A stretch of DNA of 64,000 nt from Symsagittifera roscoffensis. Taxonomy: Eukaryota; Xenacoelomorpha; Acoela; Convolutidae. The notes beneath the pieces were generated by a model. The model saw only the letters and a list, made by a program, of their open reading frames with translations, was not told where the DNA came from and made no database searches. Below are positions 10,844 to 21,436 of the stretch, one piece after another (the stretch's first letter is position 1; every line of letters begins with the position of its first letter). The stretch is from NCBI RefSeq assembly GCF_963678635.1, contig NC_087069.1, positions 27,826,303 through 27,890,302 of the forward strand, read 5' to 3'. The position numbers were made by a program, and so were the translations under genes.

Positions 10844-12064
10844 AAGGTTTAGAATGAGGGATGCAAGAAGTTGTTAGTTATTTCTACTTCCTTAGTCTGT
10901 TAGTCCTTACTTTTTTTGTTAGCTTAACCTGGGTCTTTTTGTTCAGGGTTGGAGAGAAAAGTATATCGATTCCGAAGAATGATTTTTTACTTTCTCGTGG
11001 CTAGTTTAAGCTAATGTGTTAACTTACTTAATCTTACTTAGGGGTAGTGATTGTGTTCAAGGGTTGGAGAATAGTAAATCGATCCACAAGACTCAGGTAT
11101 AATTAGAACGCAAGTAGTTCGTTAGATACTATTTTAAACTTACTAAGTCTAAGATCTATCCTGGGTCTGGTAAGAGGAGGGTTCAAGTGAAGGATGAATA
11201 ACCGAAGTTCTTCACTGTTTATCTTAATTTGAATGGTTATTTTTATTGAAAAATTTCTATTAGTCCTGGGTCTTTTGGAAGGGTTGGATAGCGAATCGAC
11301 GTTTGAGGTCGTTAAACATTTGCTAAGTGGGTAGAGGAGAACAAAATTGTTCTTTTTGATCCAAGGATAGGCTTTGATGATCAGGTTTTAAAATTTAATG
11401 AGATAGAAAATTTATTAAGATCCAAGGATAAGCCTTGATGATCTGATTTTTAAAATTAAGTGAATTTAAGTTTAAAATGGTTTAAACTTATTTAAGAAAA
11501 AGATTTAGTTTTTCAATGATGTTAGTGAGCTTATGATTGCTGTTATGTTTAGGTGATGAAGCTGGGACAACAGAAGATTTATGATTTCTAACAACTTATT
11601 GTCATGCTACTAATTTTTATTTTTATTTTCAATAAAAATCTTTCAAATACGTTTTGTATAATACTGCAGAAATTACGAAAACGATCTGAGATCTTTTTAT
11701 CAATCGTTATTGTACATTAATAATTTTGTTTAGCGGCTGAAATGATCATGAAGATTTACTTTTTTATGTTTGCAAATGAAAATCTAAATTCATTGCTAAT
11801 AAGATTCTAAATACAAAAGTTTGTGTTCGCTTTTGCCGTACAACCATAAAACTAAATGGTAAGTTTTTACTTAGTCGTATATCGTCTCTTGTCCGAGGTC
11901 TTCTTCCAATTCCGGGTAGTTCTAGTATCGTTCGGAATATTGGCTCTGATCTATTGAGTCGGAGAGACATTTCAATTAAATTATTATCGTGTAATATTTT
12001 GAAAATGTTTTGTCTAAATGCTAATCTATATTTGGTTAGTTCTAAGCTATTAAGGTCTTATTCG
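10844..12064 (-). other. 5' leader of the minus-strand element, with internal repeats
   Basis: About 1.2 kb between primer site and gag without a convincing frame. It holds repeats: an imperfect block built on CCTGGGTCTTTT...AGGGTTGGA occurs near 10928, 11160 and 11262, and a second block GATCCAAGGATA(G/A)GC followed by TTGATGATC occurs at 11358-11384 and 11420-11442. Such leaders often carry packaging signals or an internal ribosome entry element; that role is inference. Confidence 0.5.
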
Positions 12065-12082
12065 AGACTTATGGTCGCACCA
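12065..12082 (-). promoter_or_regulatory. Primer binding site
   Basis: Two bases after the LTR end (minus strand) comes TGGTGCGACCATAAGTCT. A TGG start 0-5 nt from the 5' LTR is the hallmark of a site complementary to the CCA-ended 3' terminus of a primer tRNA. The implied tRNA 3' end is ...GGTCGCACCA. I cannot assign the tRNA species from memory. Confidence 0.75.
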
Positions 12083-12084
12083 GA

Positions 12085-12494
12085 TGAGTTATGGCCGATG
12101 TGGTTAACTCATAGAGTAATTTCGGATAGGGTACACCGTCTGCTCGTCACGCTATCTTATTTTCGGCCGGATAGATTCGTGCAACTTCTTAGTCTAATAC
12201 TGATCCTAATCTTACTCTTATACTTACTAGTCTCAGGGTGTTTAACTAGTCTCTGCTAGGCTCAATAGATCTAGGGTATACTGGTTTATTGCGGCTGCTG
12301 AAGTTCTGTTGGAGAGGCAACTAATTTCTAAGTTAAATTCAAATCTCTCTGGTGCTGAAATTACAAGTAATTTCAGCACTTACAAATAAGTGGGTTGTTA
12401 GTTAGATGGATTATGATTGGTTAATATTAAATATTTTACAGTGGTAAAATATCCAATTTATCCAATTATAAAATGTAGTTTAGATCAGGTTCCA
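12085..12494 (-). repeat. 5' LTR of the minus-strand element (410 bp)
   Basis: On the minus strand it begins TGGAACCTGATC and ends CATAACTCA, so it has TG...CA termini. It is the reverse complement homologue of the LTR at 30439-30806 and the solo LTR at 54308-54654. All share a TAACCAATCAT block (CCAAT-like), AGATCTA-type and AGAGTAAGA-type blocks, and the conserved end CTATGAGT...ACTCA. The outer half contains extra sequence, which makes it longer than the other two (347 and 368 bp). The apparent ORF at 11954-12259 is part of this LTR and the primer site, not a gene. Confidence 0.85.
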
Positions 12495-12716
12495 TTGTTT
12501 TGGCTCAGAAAAATAGTTAAATAGGGCTTTGGCTCAGAAAACATTTTACTTGTTTTCAATTTATTTGTTCCCAATTTGTTCTGATAATTTTTCTCCACTC
12601 TTTTTTATTGCTTATGCTCCCTAACCTTATAAAAGCCCCTTGTCGCCTCTTCAGCATTTCGCTACCTCCTCCTACCATCTAAACTAGAATTTTGAAAAGC
12701 AAACATTCGAATCAAG
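12495..12716 (+). promoter_or_regulatory. Flank of the minus-strand LTR with core-promoter-like sequence
   Basis: TATAAAAG at 12628-12635 is followed 22-24 bases later by TTCAGCATT, close to an arthropod/nematode initiator. The surroundings are pyrimidine-rich. No gene frame starts downstream. Bases 12678-12712 form an inverted repeat with 12870-12905 (TTTTGAAAAGCAAA / TTTGCTTTTCAAAA core). Promoter function is only a suggestion. Confidence 0.3.
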
Positions 12717-14223
12717 GTTTTTACGTTCTATCGTCTAGTTAGAAAATTCACATCTCGAAAAGCCGGTCATCTCAGCTAACAAAATGATCCTAAATTAGGT
12801 GCAATTTGTTGGCTGGGTAGTCCAGGTTTTTGACTTTTGAGGCAAAACACCCGAATCTAAACGACCTAATTCGAATATTTGCTTTTCAAAATTGTCTTAG
12901 TTTTTTTTGTTTGTGTATAAGTGAAATGTCGTTAATGGTGGGTCGGCAGTGGTTCGAATCCTTGAGGGGGAATGAGGCGAGGTGACGCCCGCCAATCACC
13001 AACCCCCTACTGCGCCTCTGATTATAATGACAACTTTTTAGACAAAACTTTTCCATTTTTATCGATTCTCATCCATGAAACTTCTGAGCCATCAAAAAAA
13101 GACTGCATTGCTCCATAAAGTCAGATGATATTAGGTTCACTTTATAACAGATTCTCTTAACTATCTCCCTCTTTCAAGAAAATGGGGGGATTGTTGTGTA
13201 GTAAGTCAGTCAAGTTTTCGACCAATCAAAATGCAGCAAAATTAGAATGTTCATACAATGCTGTAGTGGCAAAATACTGTATTTAGAGTGGGCATAAGGA
13301 TGATTTGAATTATAATTGGAAAACGCATGAAATTTGAACTTTAAGAAACAATCTTCTGAAATGGGACCAATTTTGGACAAAAAGGACTATGACAATAATT
13401 GTTAGATTTTTAGCAGAATTAAAACGGTGCCATTCATTTTGCAAAATTCGGTGTGCAGACCAACAATGTTTAAGGAGGGTAGAATCTCCAGAACATTGTA
13501 AGAAATAAAGTAATTTTGCTTGATAGACAGAAATTTTTGTTTTTACTTCTTAAATTTTTGTTGGGCTACATACAAGGCTCATTTTGATACAATGTCATTT
13601 TTCGACTTTGTAGTTTTGATGTGATGTTTGATTAACTAAGAAAAACAACAAACGATCCGCTTTAGATAATATAAGGCGACAAATTTTGAGACAAGCGAGG
13701 ATTTTTAGAAAATACAATCTATCGCTGCATTAACATGTAATAATTCGTAGTAAATCAGGCAAAAAAAAAATTTTTTTGTCAAAAACCGAATAAAAAATTG
13801 AAATTTCTTCAAAAGAAGCTAATTTTTTTGTGAGCTTTTTGTATTCATCTGGTTATGCGAGAGTTCAGCTTACAGCAAATTTTATAAATCAAATCACACC
13901 CCAATTCCAATGTCAAAAAACTAACCGTGTTTCAAACTCAGGATACATGAATACTTCTTCAATTCTGATGTGTTCTTTTTCTGAATGAGCGTACCGATAG
14001 TCTCTAAAAGTGAGAAATCTGTCCGGGTAGTTCTTCAACCCTAAAAATCAACTTTTACTTCAATTAATCTAACAAATCTAGGTTTCTCCAATTCAGAAAT
14101 GGTTAAAGTAAGCTCAGTTGTTCATTGCGAGGCCAACATGGGTATTTAGTGAAATGTAAGCGGATTCCTCAACAAGGATGCTATGTTTGATCTTTTGTTT
14201 TCTTTGATCGTTCCGACAAATTT
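12717..14223 (+). repeat. 1.5-kb direct repeat, copy R1
   Basis: Nearly the same sequence as 30807-32314, about 95 percent identical by eye, with single-base and small indel differences. No coding frame is shared. It contains a 43-bp near-palindrome at 12773-12815 and a GC-rich structured block at 12930-13015 with GGTTCGAATCC. Its left end is continuous with 12678-12716, so R1 seems to be the uninterrupted version of the site where the plus-strand element ends in R2. Confidence 0.85.
12951..12961 (+). promoter_or_regulatory. B-box-like sequence in the R repeat
   Basis: GGTTCGAATCC matches the pol III internal B box exactly and recurs at 31040-31050. A well-spaced A box is not visible and no tRNA cloverleaf can be drawn, so this may be a tRNA-derived SINE relic or chance. 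Confidence 0.3.
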
Positions 14224-15145
14224 TTAAACATATTTAAAGTTTTGTCTCTGAATTCCAGAAATAATGCGCATATCCGTGCACAGTTTGGCCTCATATTGTT
14301 TCTGAAGAGCACTGTGGTTTTTTTCAGACTTATAGACGAAAATAGAAGAAATGTATGGTTGGTTTAATTTTATTAATTGATTTGAGGTAAAAGGTTTTCA
14401 GATAAAGTTTCTGAAAGTGCTGAGCGGTTTGGATTCCGTAATTTGGATTCCAAAAAATTATTCGTAAAAACCTTTAAGACTTGAAAAAAAACTGGCCTGA
14501 ATAATTTCGTGGTCAGGCTAAATTATCAAAATACAAAAATTGAAATGATCCCAAGTTTTTTTGGTTTAAGCATTAATATTTTTTTTCAATTGATTTTAGA
14601 TTTTCTGAGCAAAAATGGGTTGTAAAAATTTGTACTATTTTCACGGCGTCTGTGTCATTATCTTCCAGGTGGAACGAAAGTTCTAATGAAATTTTTGTCC
14701 TGCAAATGTGTGTTTTCAGTGCAAAAACGGTTATAAAGTTTCTAGGATAACTTTTTTCTAAAAAACTGTATGGCGTGCGATTAATCCATCTATCAAAAGC
14801 TAAAATAAAAGTTTTTCCTGATAATTCGTTCAAAAAAATATACGAGGGAGCTCAATAAAAAAACTGGCTAAGTGGCAATAAACTCAAAGATAACCTGTAT
14901 TTGGATATTTACCAGCTGAATTGAATTGTTAAGGGCTGAAAAAACAAATTTGTAAAAAACTGGTGATTGAAACTCGGGTCCTAGTTTTTGGCAGTTGAAA
15001 GCTTATCTCATCTTTTAGAATTAAAATGAATAAGTCGTGGTTCACAAAAATTAGTGCTTTTTTGGTTCAATAGAGTGAAATAATTTGTCTAAACTATGAT
15101 AAGACAAAAACGTATACATTTTTTGCCGGCACACCTTCAATTTTT
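14224..15145. other. No gene seen
   Basis: AT-rich sequence between the R1 repeat and the gap. The only frame, 14573-14833 on the minus strand (86 codons), has no recognisable motif. Nothing here matches the expected left flank or 5' LTR of the plus-strand element. Confidence 0.5.
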
Positions 15146-15345
15146 NNNNNNNNNNNNNNNNNNNNNNNNNNNNNNNNNNNNNNNNNNNNNNNNNNNNNNN
15201 NNNNNNNNNNNNNNNNNNNNNNNNNNNNNNNNNNNNNNNNNNNNNNNNNNNNNNNNNNNNNNNNNNNNNNNNNNNNNNNNNNNNNNNNNNNNNNNNNNNN
15301 NNNNNNNNNNNNNNNNNNNNNNNNNNNNNNNNNNNNNNNNNNNNN
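15146..15345. other. Assembly gap (200 N)
   Basis: A run of N of round length, so probably an arbitrary gap size. The sequence to its right enters Gag in mid-domain. The missing 5' LTR, leader and Gag N-terminus of the plus-strand element are therefore either in the gap or misjoined. Confidence 0.95.
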
Positions 15346-15820
15346 GAATATTCCTTAGAAGATTACCTAAATGCAGTCACAGCAAATTTAATTTTAAATA
15401 TAGGACATGAACCAATAAACACGCCACATCATAAAAATTGGATACATAGACGCACAGCTTTAGTCCAAACCACACTTGACGGCTCAAAATGCCGTTTATG
15501 AAGGAGTCGTGAACATTGTTTTCAGTTTCGGTTTTATCTATAGAAATAAACTCAAATTGGAAAAGATTCTTACGAGAATTCTCAAAAATGTTTAAATCTG
15601 AAACAAACAAACAACATCAAAGAGTTTTATGCAATGAAGTTTTGTAGACTACCAAATGAAACAATTGAACAACTTACTCACTCCAATACCAATGATTATA
15701 AAAATACAAAGATGACAGAAATCTTAATGATGACTCTCATCGCTCAATTGCAAAAAATAGCAAAAAAAGATAGCATCACTACCTTCCTCAATCCGAGAAC
15801 CAGATTCAGACTTTAGGAAA
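15346..15820 (+). pseudogene. gag: Gag capsid-like fragment
   Basis: Starts abruptly at the gap inside capsid. It reads the same DYLNAVTANL and NWIHRRTAL blocks as 8640-8770 of the minus-strand copy. Frames shift near 15483 and 15640, where NNQ-rich and then LPNETIEQL (about 15650) segments of capsid appear. The capsid end at 15780-15900 is Glu-rich and helical. The short plus-strand frame 15634-15816 belongs to this and is not a separate gene. Confidence 0.6.
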
Positions 15821-15929
15821 TTAGTAGCTAAACAAGAACAAGCAGAAACCACTATGAAACTAGAAGAAACGGAAAACCTAAAGCTACAATTTGTCAACAA
15901 CATCCAAACCACTATTTCACAAATAAACA

Positions 15930-17145
15930 ATGTTCACGACTCCGATACAGAATTATCTGAAAAAATCACTGAACATCTACGAGAAAAATCCAAATTTTAA
16001 AGGTGAACCATCATTCAAAAAATGGTGCCATTATTGCCAAAGATACGAACACAGCATTGCCGAATGCAGTCAAAAACGACAAGATAATCAAAATAAACCT
16101 CAAAAATATAGAGAACCAAATAAATCATTTCATCAGTACATGAAAAAAGATCAAATTTCACCCAACAAAAACATTCATAGTAATAATAGTTCAGAAAAAC
16201 CACTTTCAAATAAATCAAATTACTCTAGAAATTAATCACCTTATAATCCGCATTATCGAGGACGATCACCAAATTAAAGAAATTCACAAAATTCCTCACA
16301 AAACAGATATAGTCGATCAAACAGTCGAAAGAGTCAATATCGAAATAGCTAGTCAAGATCAAAATCAAACCCACCTGAATTTTCATTTAATGCCAGTTCC
16401 GATTCAAGTTCTAGAAAAAAAACTTTTTTCTAATGATCGATCTAGAAACTCTTCATACAATAGAAATAGAAATTATTCCAACGATAGGAATAGAAACTAT
16501 TTAAATGATCGAAATCATAGATATCGAGATAATAGATTGCGCGATTACTCTAGCAACAGATCAAAATATCGCAGATCAAAATATAACAACTATCAAAACA
16601 GATCACGCGATAGTTCACAGAACATGAATTCAAGTTATTCCAACAGACAAAAAAACTACTCTCAATCACCTCATAGGAATAACACACGTTATCAAAATTC
16701 ACAACAAATTTATAGAAGTAGTACACCTAAACATCAAAGCCAATTAAATCAAGTACAAACAACTGAAGAAACTCAATCAGATCCCCCTGGTATTGATAAT
16801 AACAAAAGCACAGAATTGCAATTAAATAACATCAATTGCGAATCCACAGACAGTGAAAGTGACACAGACAATGCAAATTCAAATAACTTGATACATGTTG
16901 AAAAATACTACAAACCTATTATATACGAACAACCAATATATTCCCAGATCTATCAAAATCATGATCAATTTCTCTTAACTTATTATACAAAACCTATAAG
17001 CAGTAACAAAACAAAAGAAAAAATAATAGAAGAAAAAACAGAAGAAAAACCCACAGAATGTTCCAACACAAATGACATTTATCAAAATATACCGAAAGAA
17101 CCGCATTCACCAAATAAAAAATCTGGACAATCCCACTTCTTTTAG
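15930..17145 (+). pseudogene. gag: Gag zinc knuckle and Arg/Ser/Asn-rich tail
   Basis: A CCHC knuckle, CHYCQRYEHSIAEC (C-X2-C-X4-H-X4-C), lies near 16024-16065. After a frame break at 16235 the low-complexity Arg/Ser/Asn/Tyr region continues in the open frame 16390-17145, with repeated NRN, YSN and SRN units to about 16740. An acidic Ser/Thr/Asn linker containing DPPGID near 16785 then leads to the protease. The parallel with 7274-8542 shows the tail is an old feature of the family. Confidence 0.65.
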
Positions 17146-17195
17146 AAAGTCCAAAATAAAAAGAACTTCAAACACTAGACCTTGAAATTGGTTTT

Positions 17196-17645
17196 TTGTT
17201 AGATTCCGGAGCGGAATCAAACATCAGCAACATCTTCACTTGCAATGAAAAAAAAATACATCTAAAATTAAAACCCTTCAAAATAACAAGCAGGCTAGCA
17301 ACAGCACAAGGATCAACCTTAACAAACTATGGAAAAAGCCAAGTTTTCCTCGCTCCCACTCGAACAATGGAACAAAACAAACTTATGAGCAAACCATTTA
17401 AGCAAACCTTCCACATCACAGATATAAAGCATATTATCATTGGGATTCCATTACTTACGAAATTTATACCAACTATAAATATCCCCAATAGCAGAATTCA
17501 TATAAAAGATAAATACACAATAATGAATAACACAGCTTTAAAATTTTTTCAAAGAATAAACAAACAACCACCATTTTTCTCCAATTTTTATCCTATATAC
17601 AATCAGGAACGGAAACACCTGAAACCAATAGCAGGTAATATTTAA
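17196..17645 (+). CDS. pol: Retropepsin-like protease fragment
   Basis: 149-codon open frame. LLDSGAES near 17199-17222 is the aspartic protease active site. ATAQGSTLTNYGK follows and a C-terminal HIIIGIPLL block completes the fold. The homodimeric enzyme would cut the polyprotein. The ATG lies just before the active site, so it is not a true start; upstream Gag-Pro sequence (17146-17195) is interrupted by a stop at 17143. Confidence 0.65.
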   Translation: MLDSGAESNISNIFTCNEKKIHLKLKPFKITSRLATAQGSTLTNYGKSQVFLAPTRTMEQNKLMSKPFKQTFHITDIKHIIIGIPLLTKFIPTINIPNSRIHIKDKYTIMNNTALKFFQRINKQPPFFSNFYPIYNQERKHLKPIAGNI

Positions 17646-17699
17646 AATTTCTCAATCAAACAAGTTCACCAATACGATAAAGAACAAAATAAACACATC

Positions 17700-18960
17700 T
17701 CTATATGTTTGACCTTGATTTCAGACCAATTCATAAATTTTTTCGAGTAATAGTTTCATCTATAAAATACATGAAAGACTCAAACTCAGACATGATTTCG
17801 TTAAATGTATATAACAATTCTCCATATAAAATAACCCTACCTCTAGGACTCTTAGGTTATTGTGAAACTAACGCAACAATTTTCACCACAAAGGAAGTAG
17901 CGTATAGAGTAAATAATTTTTTACAACTATTAGATGTATGTCAATCAACAATTCATGACAAGGAAGTATCGATTAATGAAATAATTACTAATGAAAAACG
18001 AAACGCAATCTAATTCACAAAAACACCTTACTTTAAACCAACATTTCAAATAACAAAATACACGGAAGAACAACAAAAATTCTTAACGATGTTCAATTTT
18101 CAACACTCTCAGATAACACAAAAAGAATTTGAACAATTAGCTGATCTACTATTGAAATACCCAAAAGCTCACGCAACATCTAAACTTGATATTAGAAGAA
18201 GAAATTCACCACTAAATTAACCTCTAAAACCTGATGCAGTTTTCAAAAATCAATAAGTAAGTAAAGTCTCAATTCACTTGCAAGACAAACTTAACCGATT
18301 ACTTGACATACTAGAGCAATATTAAATCATTTTTCCAGTAAATAAAGAAAAACAGCCAAAAGGTAACACGTTTATAAACCCCATTATCATTTTAGCAAAA
18401 GGAGAATCATTAAAAGTAGCTCTAGATGCAAGATATCTCAACTCACTCATCGATGAATATAAATGTAATTGGCCTATTGATTCAATTCAATTAATTCTCA
18501 CAAAAATAAACAGTAAATATTTCAGAACAGCAGATATGACTAGTGCATATAATCAAATGCCGTTAGACGAACAATCACGACGATTAACACAATTCGTTAT
18601 TGGAAATCGGCAATATAAATTCCCAACAGCAATCTCAGCATTCTTGAGTAAAACTTTCCGACCACTCATACTCAAAAAAAAGTAATCATACACTTAGACG
18701 ATGTTTTTATGCAATCACAAGCAAAAGACGAAATGTTCATTCTCTTAGAAAAATATCATCAGATATTACTACACGAAAACATGAAAGCAGCCCCGGATAA
18801 ATCACAATTTTTTCTAACACGTGTAAAATTCCTTGAACATATTATAGAAAAAAACACTATAACTTCATTAAAATCCCGCACTGATGCTATCCAAAAACTT
18901 CAACCACCGTTCAATAAAAAGAAAATACAAGAAATTTTTGGATGTTAAACTTCTTAGGTA
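17700..18960 (+). pseudogene. pol: RT and its N-terminal extension
   Basis: The first 300 bases encode a conserved pre-RT segment with a GLLGYCETNATIF-type block that also appears, antisense, near 6210-6260. RT proper follows: VALDARYLNSLID (about 18415-18450), TADMTSAYNQMPLDEQ (about 18530-18570, motif A) and HLDD at 18691-18702 where the partner copy has YLDD. Frames change near 18010, 18240, 18640 and 18690, and about 30 bases around the fingers/palm segment at 18620 are deleted relative to the minus-strand copy. Not functional. Confidence 0.7.
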
Positions 18961-18974
18961 AATAAGTATATAAA

Positions 18975-19499
18975 ATGCAGTTATACTTAAGACCAATCTA
19001 CAACATCCTGAGACAACAGAAAATTTTTGAATGGACAACAGAACATCAAACACAATTTGATGAAATCAAAACTCTCCTCGCTGAACAAACATCAAATACT
19101 ATTCCAGATCCAGACCACACATTTTATGCCTTGTGCGACGCCTCTAACTTTGGCATCGGTGTAGCATTATTACAATCTCACATCGGAACAAATAAAATGA
19201 ACCTCATTTCAGCAAATTCTAGACTGTTCACAAAAACTGAACTTAGACTCTCTACTTTTTGCACAGCCATAATATATACGCTCACAGAAAAAGAATTTTT
19301 AATACTTGGATCAAAACATCCGACAGATTTACTTACAGATCATAAAACCATATTTACACAAAAATCAAACCCAAACCATAGAGTTTATAGATTTCAACTA
19401 ATTTTAATGAAGTCTCAAACTTACATATATGTTAGACAGCAGGGAAAAACCTCGCACTACCCAATAATCTTAGAAGAAATGCACAACCTGAATTGTTAA
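18975..19499 (+). pseudogene. pol: RNase H domain
   Basis: 174-codon frame: connection, then FYALCDASNFGIGVALLQSH with the first catalytic Asp, then an EKEFLILGSK segment and LTDHK with another Asp. The metal-binding Glu of the middle helix (E in MRE of the partner) is disturbed by a short deletion near 19255, and two residues are lost after TDHK. Confidence 0.65.
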
Positions 19500-21436
19500 A
19501 AAGGAAAACAACATTCGAAATACCAAAAAATATTAAGTTTTTCCTTGCAAAAGATGAAACTTCATCAAAATTACAATGCAAATTTGCAGTAAAAAAAGGA
19601 AAAAGACTAATCAGAGATTAATAACCTACAATAGTTTCCACTATACGTAGATTGTCAAAACAATCACTACTAAAAAGATCTACTAGGAAAATCTACATTT
19701 AAACCAATACCATACTCATCATGGATTATTAACAACACACAGCAAAAACCAATCAAACAAAAATTATACAACACAGATCTATTCCCTTCAATAGAAAAAG
19801 AAAATTAACTGATAATATAAATTTATCAGCCCCACCAAATAAAGATTCAAAATATACAATAAAACATGTTTTTAACCTGCATGACCACCTAGATACAATA
19901 CCTCTATCAAAAATAGAAATTGAAAACATTTTTTTCCCAGTTATAGAAGAAAAAACACTCGAAGTATTACAAAAACATCAAAATCTTGACCAATTCATTA
20001 GACAATTAAAATCTTGGCACAAATATAAAACCAAACAAATTAAAGCCGATATCACCAATCTGGGAAATGAAATCCTTCTCAGATATTTCAGAAAATTTAA
20101 TCTTACCTCTATCAACAAGAATACAGATATTTAAGCATACCAAACACAAGATATCAAAGTACCCTAGCTACCCTTGAGTATGATGCTTATAGCTTTTCAT
20201 ACTTTCCACTCATTACACACTAAGGGATAATCAGGATCAGAGAAATTAAACTCAAATTTCATACAAAAGTTTCACTTTCCAAATGCACCAATTTTGATAA
20301 AAGTATTACGCAATGATTGCATAACATGCCAATTAAACAAACCATACCCGAACCAAAAACAAATTGCCGAAAAACAAGATTTTGAAGGATAAAGTCTATA
20401 CTTCAATCACAGATTTTCATTCAATTGATACAAAAGGACCAATATCACCATCCTCCGAAGGGAACTCATTCTTAGTGGTCATAGCCGACGCATTCACAAA
20501 CTACGTAGCACTTAACCCAGTACCCCATTGTAATGCTTATTATGCATAAACAACACTTTATGAACACTGGATAGCGAAACTCGGATTACCCGAAATCCTT
20601 GGTACGAACAATGGCACTGATTTTATAAATAATGAAATTATCACAATATGCCACTCATAAAACATTAAACACAAACCACGTACATCTCGTGCACCTTGGA
20701 CTAATGGATTAGTCGAAGGCATGAACCGTTCATTACAAGAAAATCTTAGATGTATCATTAACGGAAATGACACACGATACACTGAATGGTCAACAGACTA
20801 TTCTTGTTATCTTATAACTCACAGATCACAACAGCTTTAGGACTGTCACCCTATGAAATGATTTTCAATCAAAAACCACAAAAGTTGATAATGTTCACGT
20901 CAAATTCTTCAAAAAATACACAGGGTTATTGTCAACCCAATAAAGAATCAATATGTTCTAATCTACCACTACATACCCACAATGAAGATCAACTTGAGAA
21001 ACCACAAATTTTAAAATTAGCTTCAAGTACACACACCGAATGAATTTAAATAGAGATAAAAAAACAGTACTTATCAAAAAGTAACAAAAAAATTATTACG
21101 AAGATAAAATATTAATTCCCAAATAAACTATCGATTCACACAAGCTACAAACTTAACAACTGAAACATACGTTTTAATTCCAAATCTTACAACACAAAAA
21201 GGAAAATCTAAAAAACTACGAGCACTCCGGAAAGAACCATATCGAATAATTGTTAATCCCACTGATGTAACATACAAACTTATATACCTGAACAAAAAAG
21301 AAATTATTCAACACCAAACCAATCTTTTACCTATTTATCCGAAAGAGTACGCTCTTCGCGAACTAACCCAATTATGCTCCTTTACAGGACTCAACGTTTT
21401 TCACAATAACTCCGATTACAAACAAAATCGAAGCAC
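19500..21436 (+). pseudogene. pol: Spacer and integrase with GPY/F-like end
   Basis: Spacer (19500-20150) as in the partner copy, then the zinc finger (CNDCITCQ-like, near 20310), then the core with DTKGPISPS near 20420. At about 20605 the conserved DNG has become NNG, so the second catalytic Asp is lost. NGLVEGMNR (Glu kept) is near 20703-20727. The GPY motif is KEPY near 21228. The frame is broken at 20395, 20549, 20660, 20800 and 21043. The usual last segment KEYALREL (about 21345) is present. Confidence 0.7.

Larger units (their letters stand above)
2106..12494 (-). mobile_element. Ty3/gypsy-like LTR retrotransposon, minus strand, 3' end missing
   Basis: Order on the minus strand: 5' LTR (12085-12494), primer binding site, leader of 1.2 kb, gag, protease, RT, RNase H, integrase with GPY/F module, then a short post-pol stretch. 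Integrase downstream of RNase H is the Ty3/gypsy order. There is no envelope region or 3' LTR: at about 2106 the sequence switches to a second pol fragment. Each coding region carries stops or shifts, yet the key motifs are conserved (protease DSGA, RT YLDD, integrase D,D-35-E), so decay is moderate. It is the same family as the plus-strand element at 15346-30806 but clearly diverged from it. Confidence 0.85.

Noticed and set aside
11954-12259. 101-codon plus-strand frame
   Set aside because: Lies across the primer binding site and the LTR, which are matched by two other LTRs in noncoding form.
12668-12692. Possible remnant of an LTR start (ACCATCTAAACTAGAATTTT)
   Set aside because: Better explained as one arm of the inverted repeat with 12870-12905; no further LTR homology follows.
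12940-12975. tRNA gene suggested by GGTTCGAATCC
   Set aside because: No A box at proper distance, no acceptor or anticodon stem can be folded.
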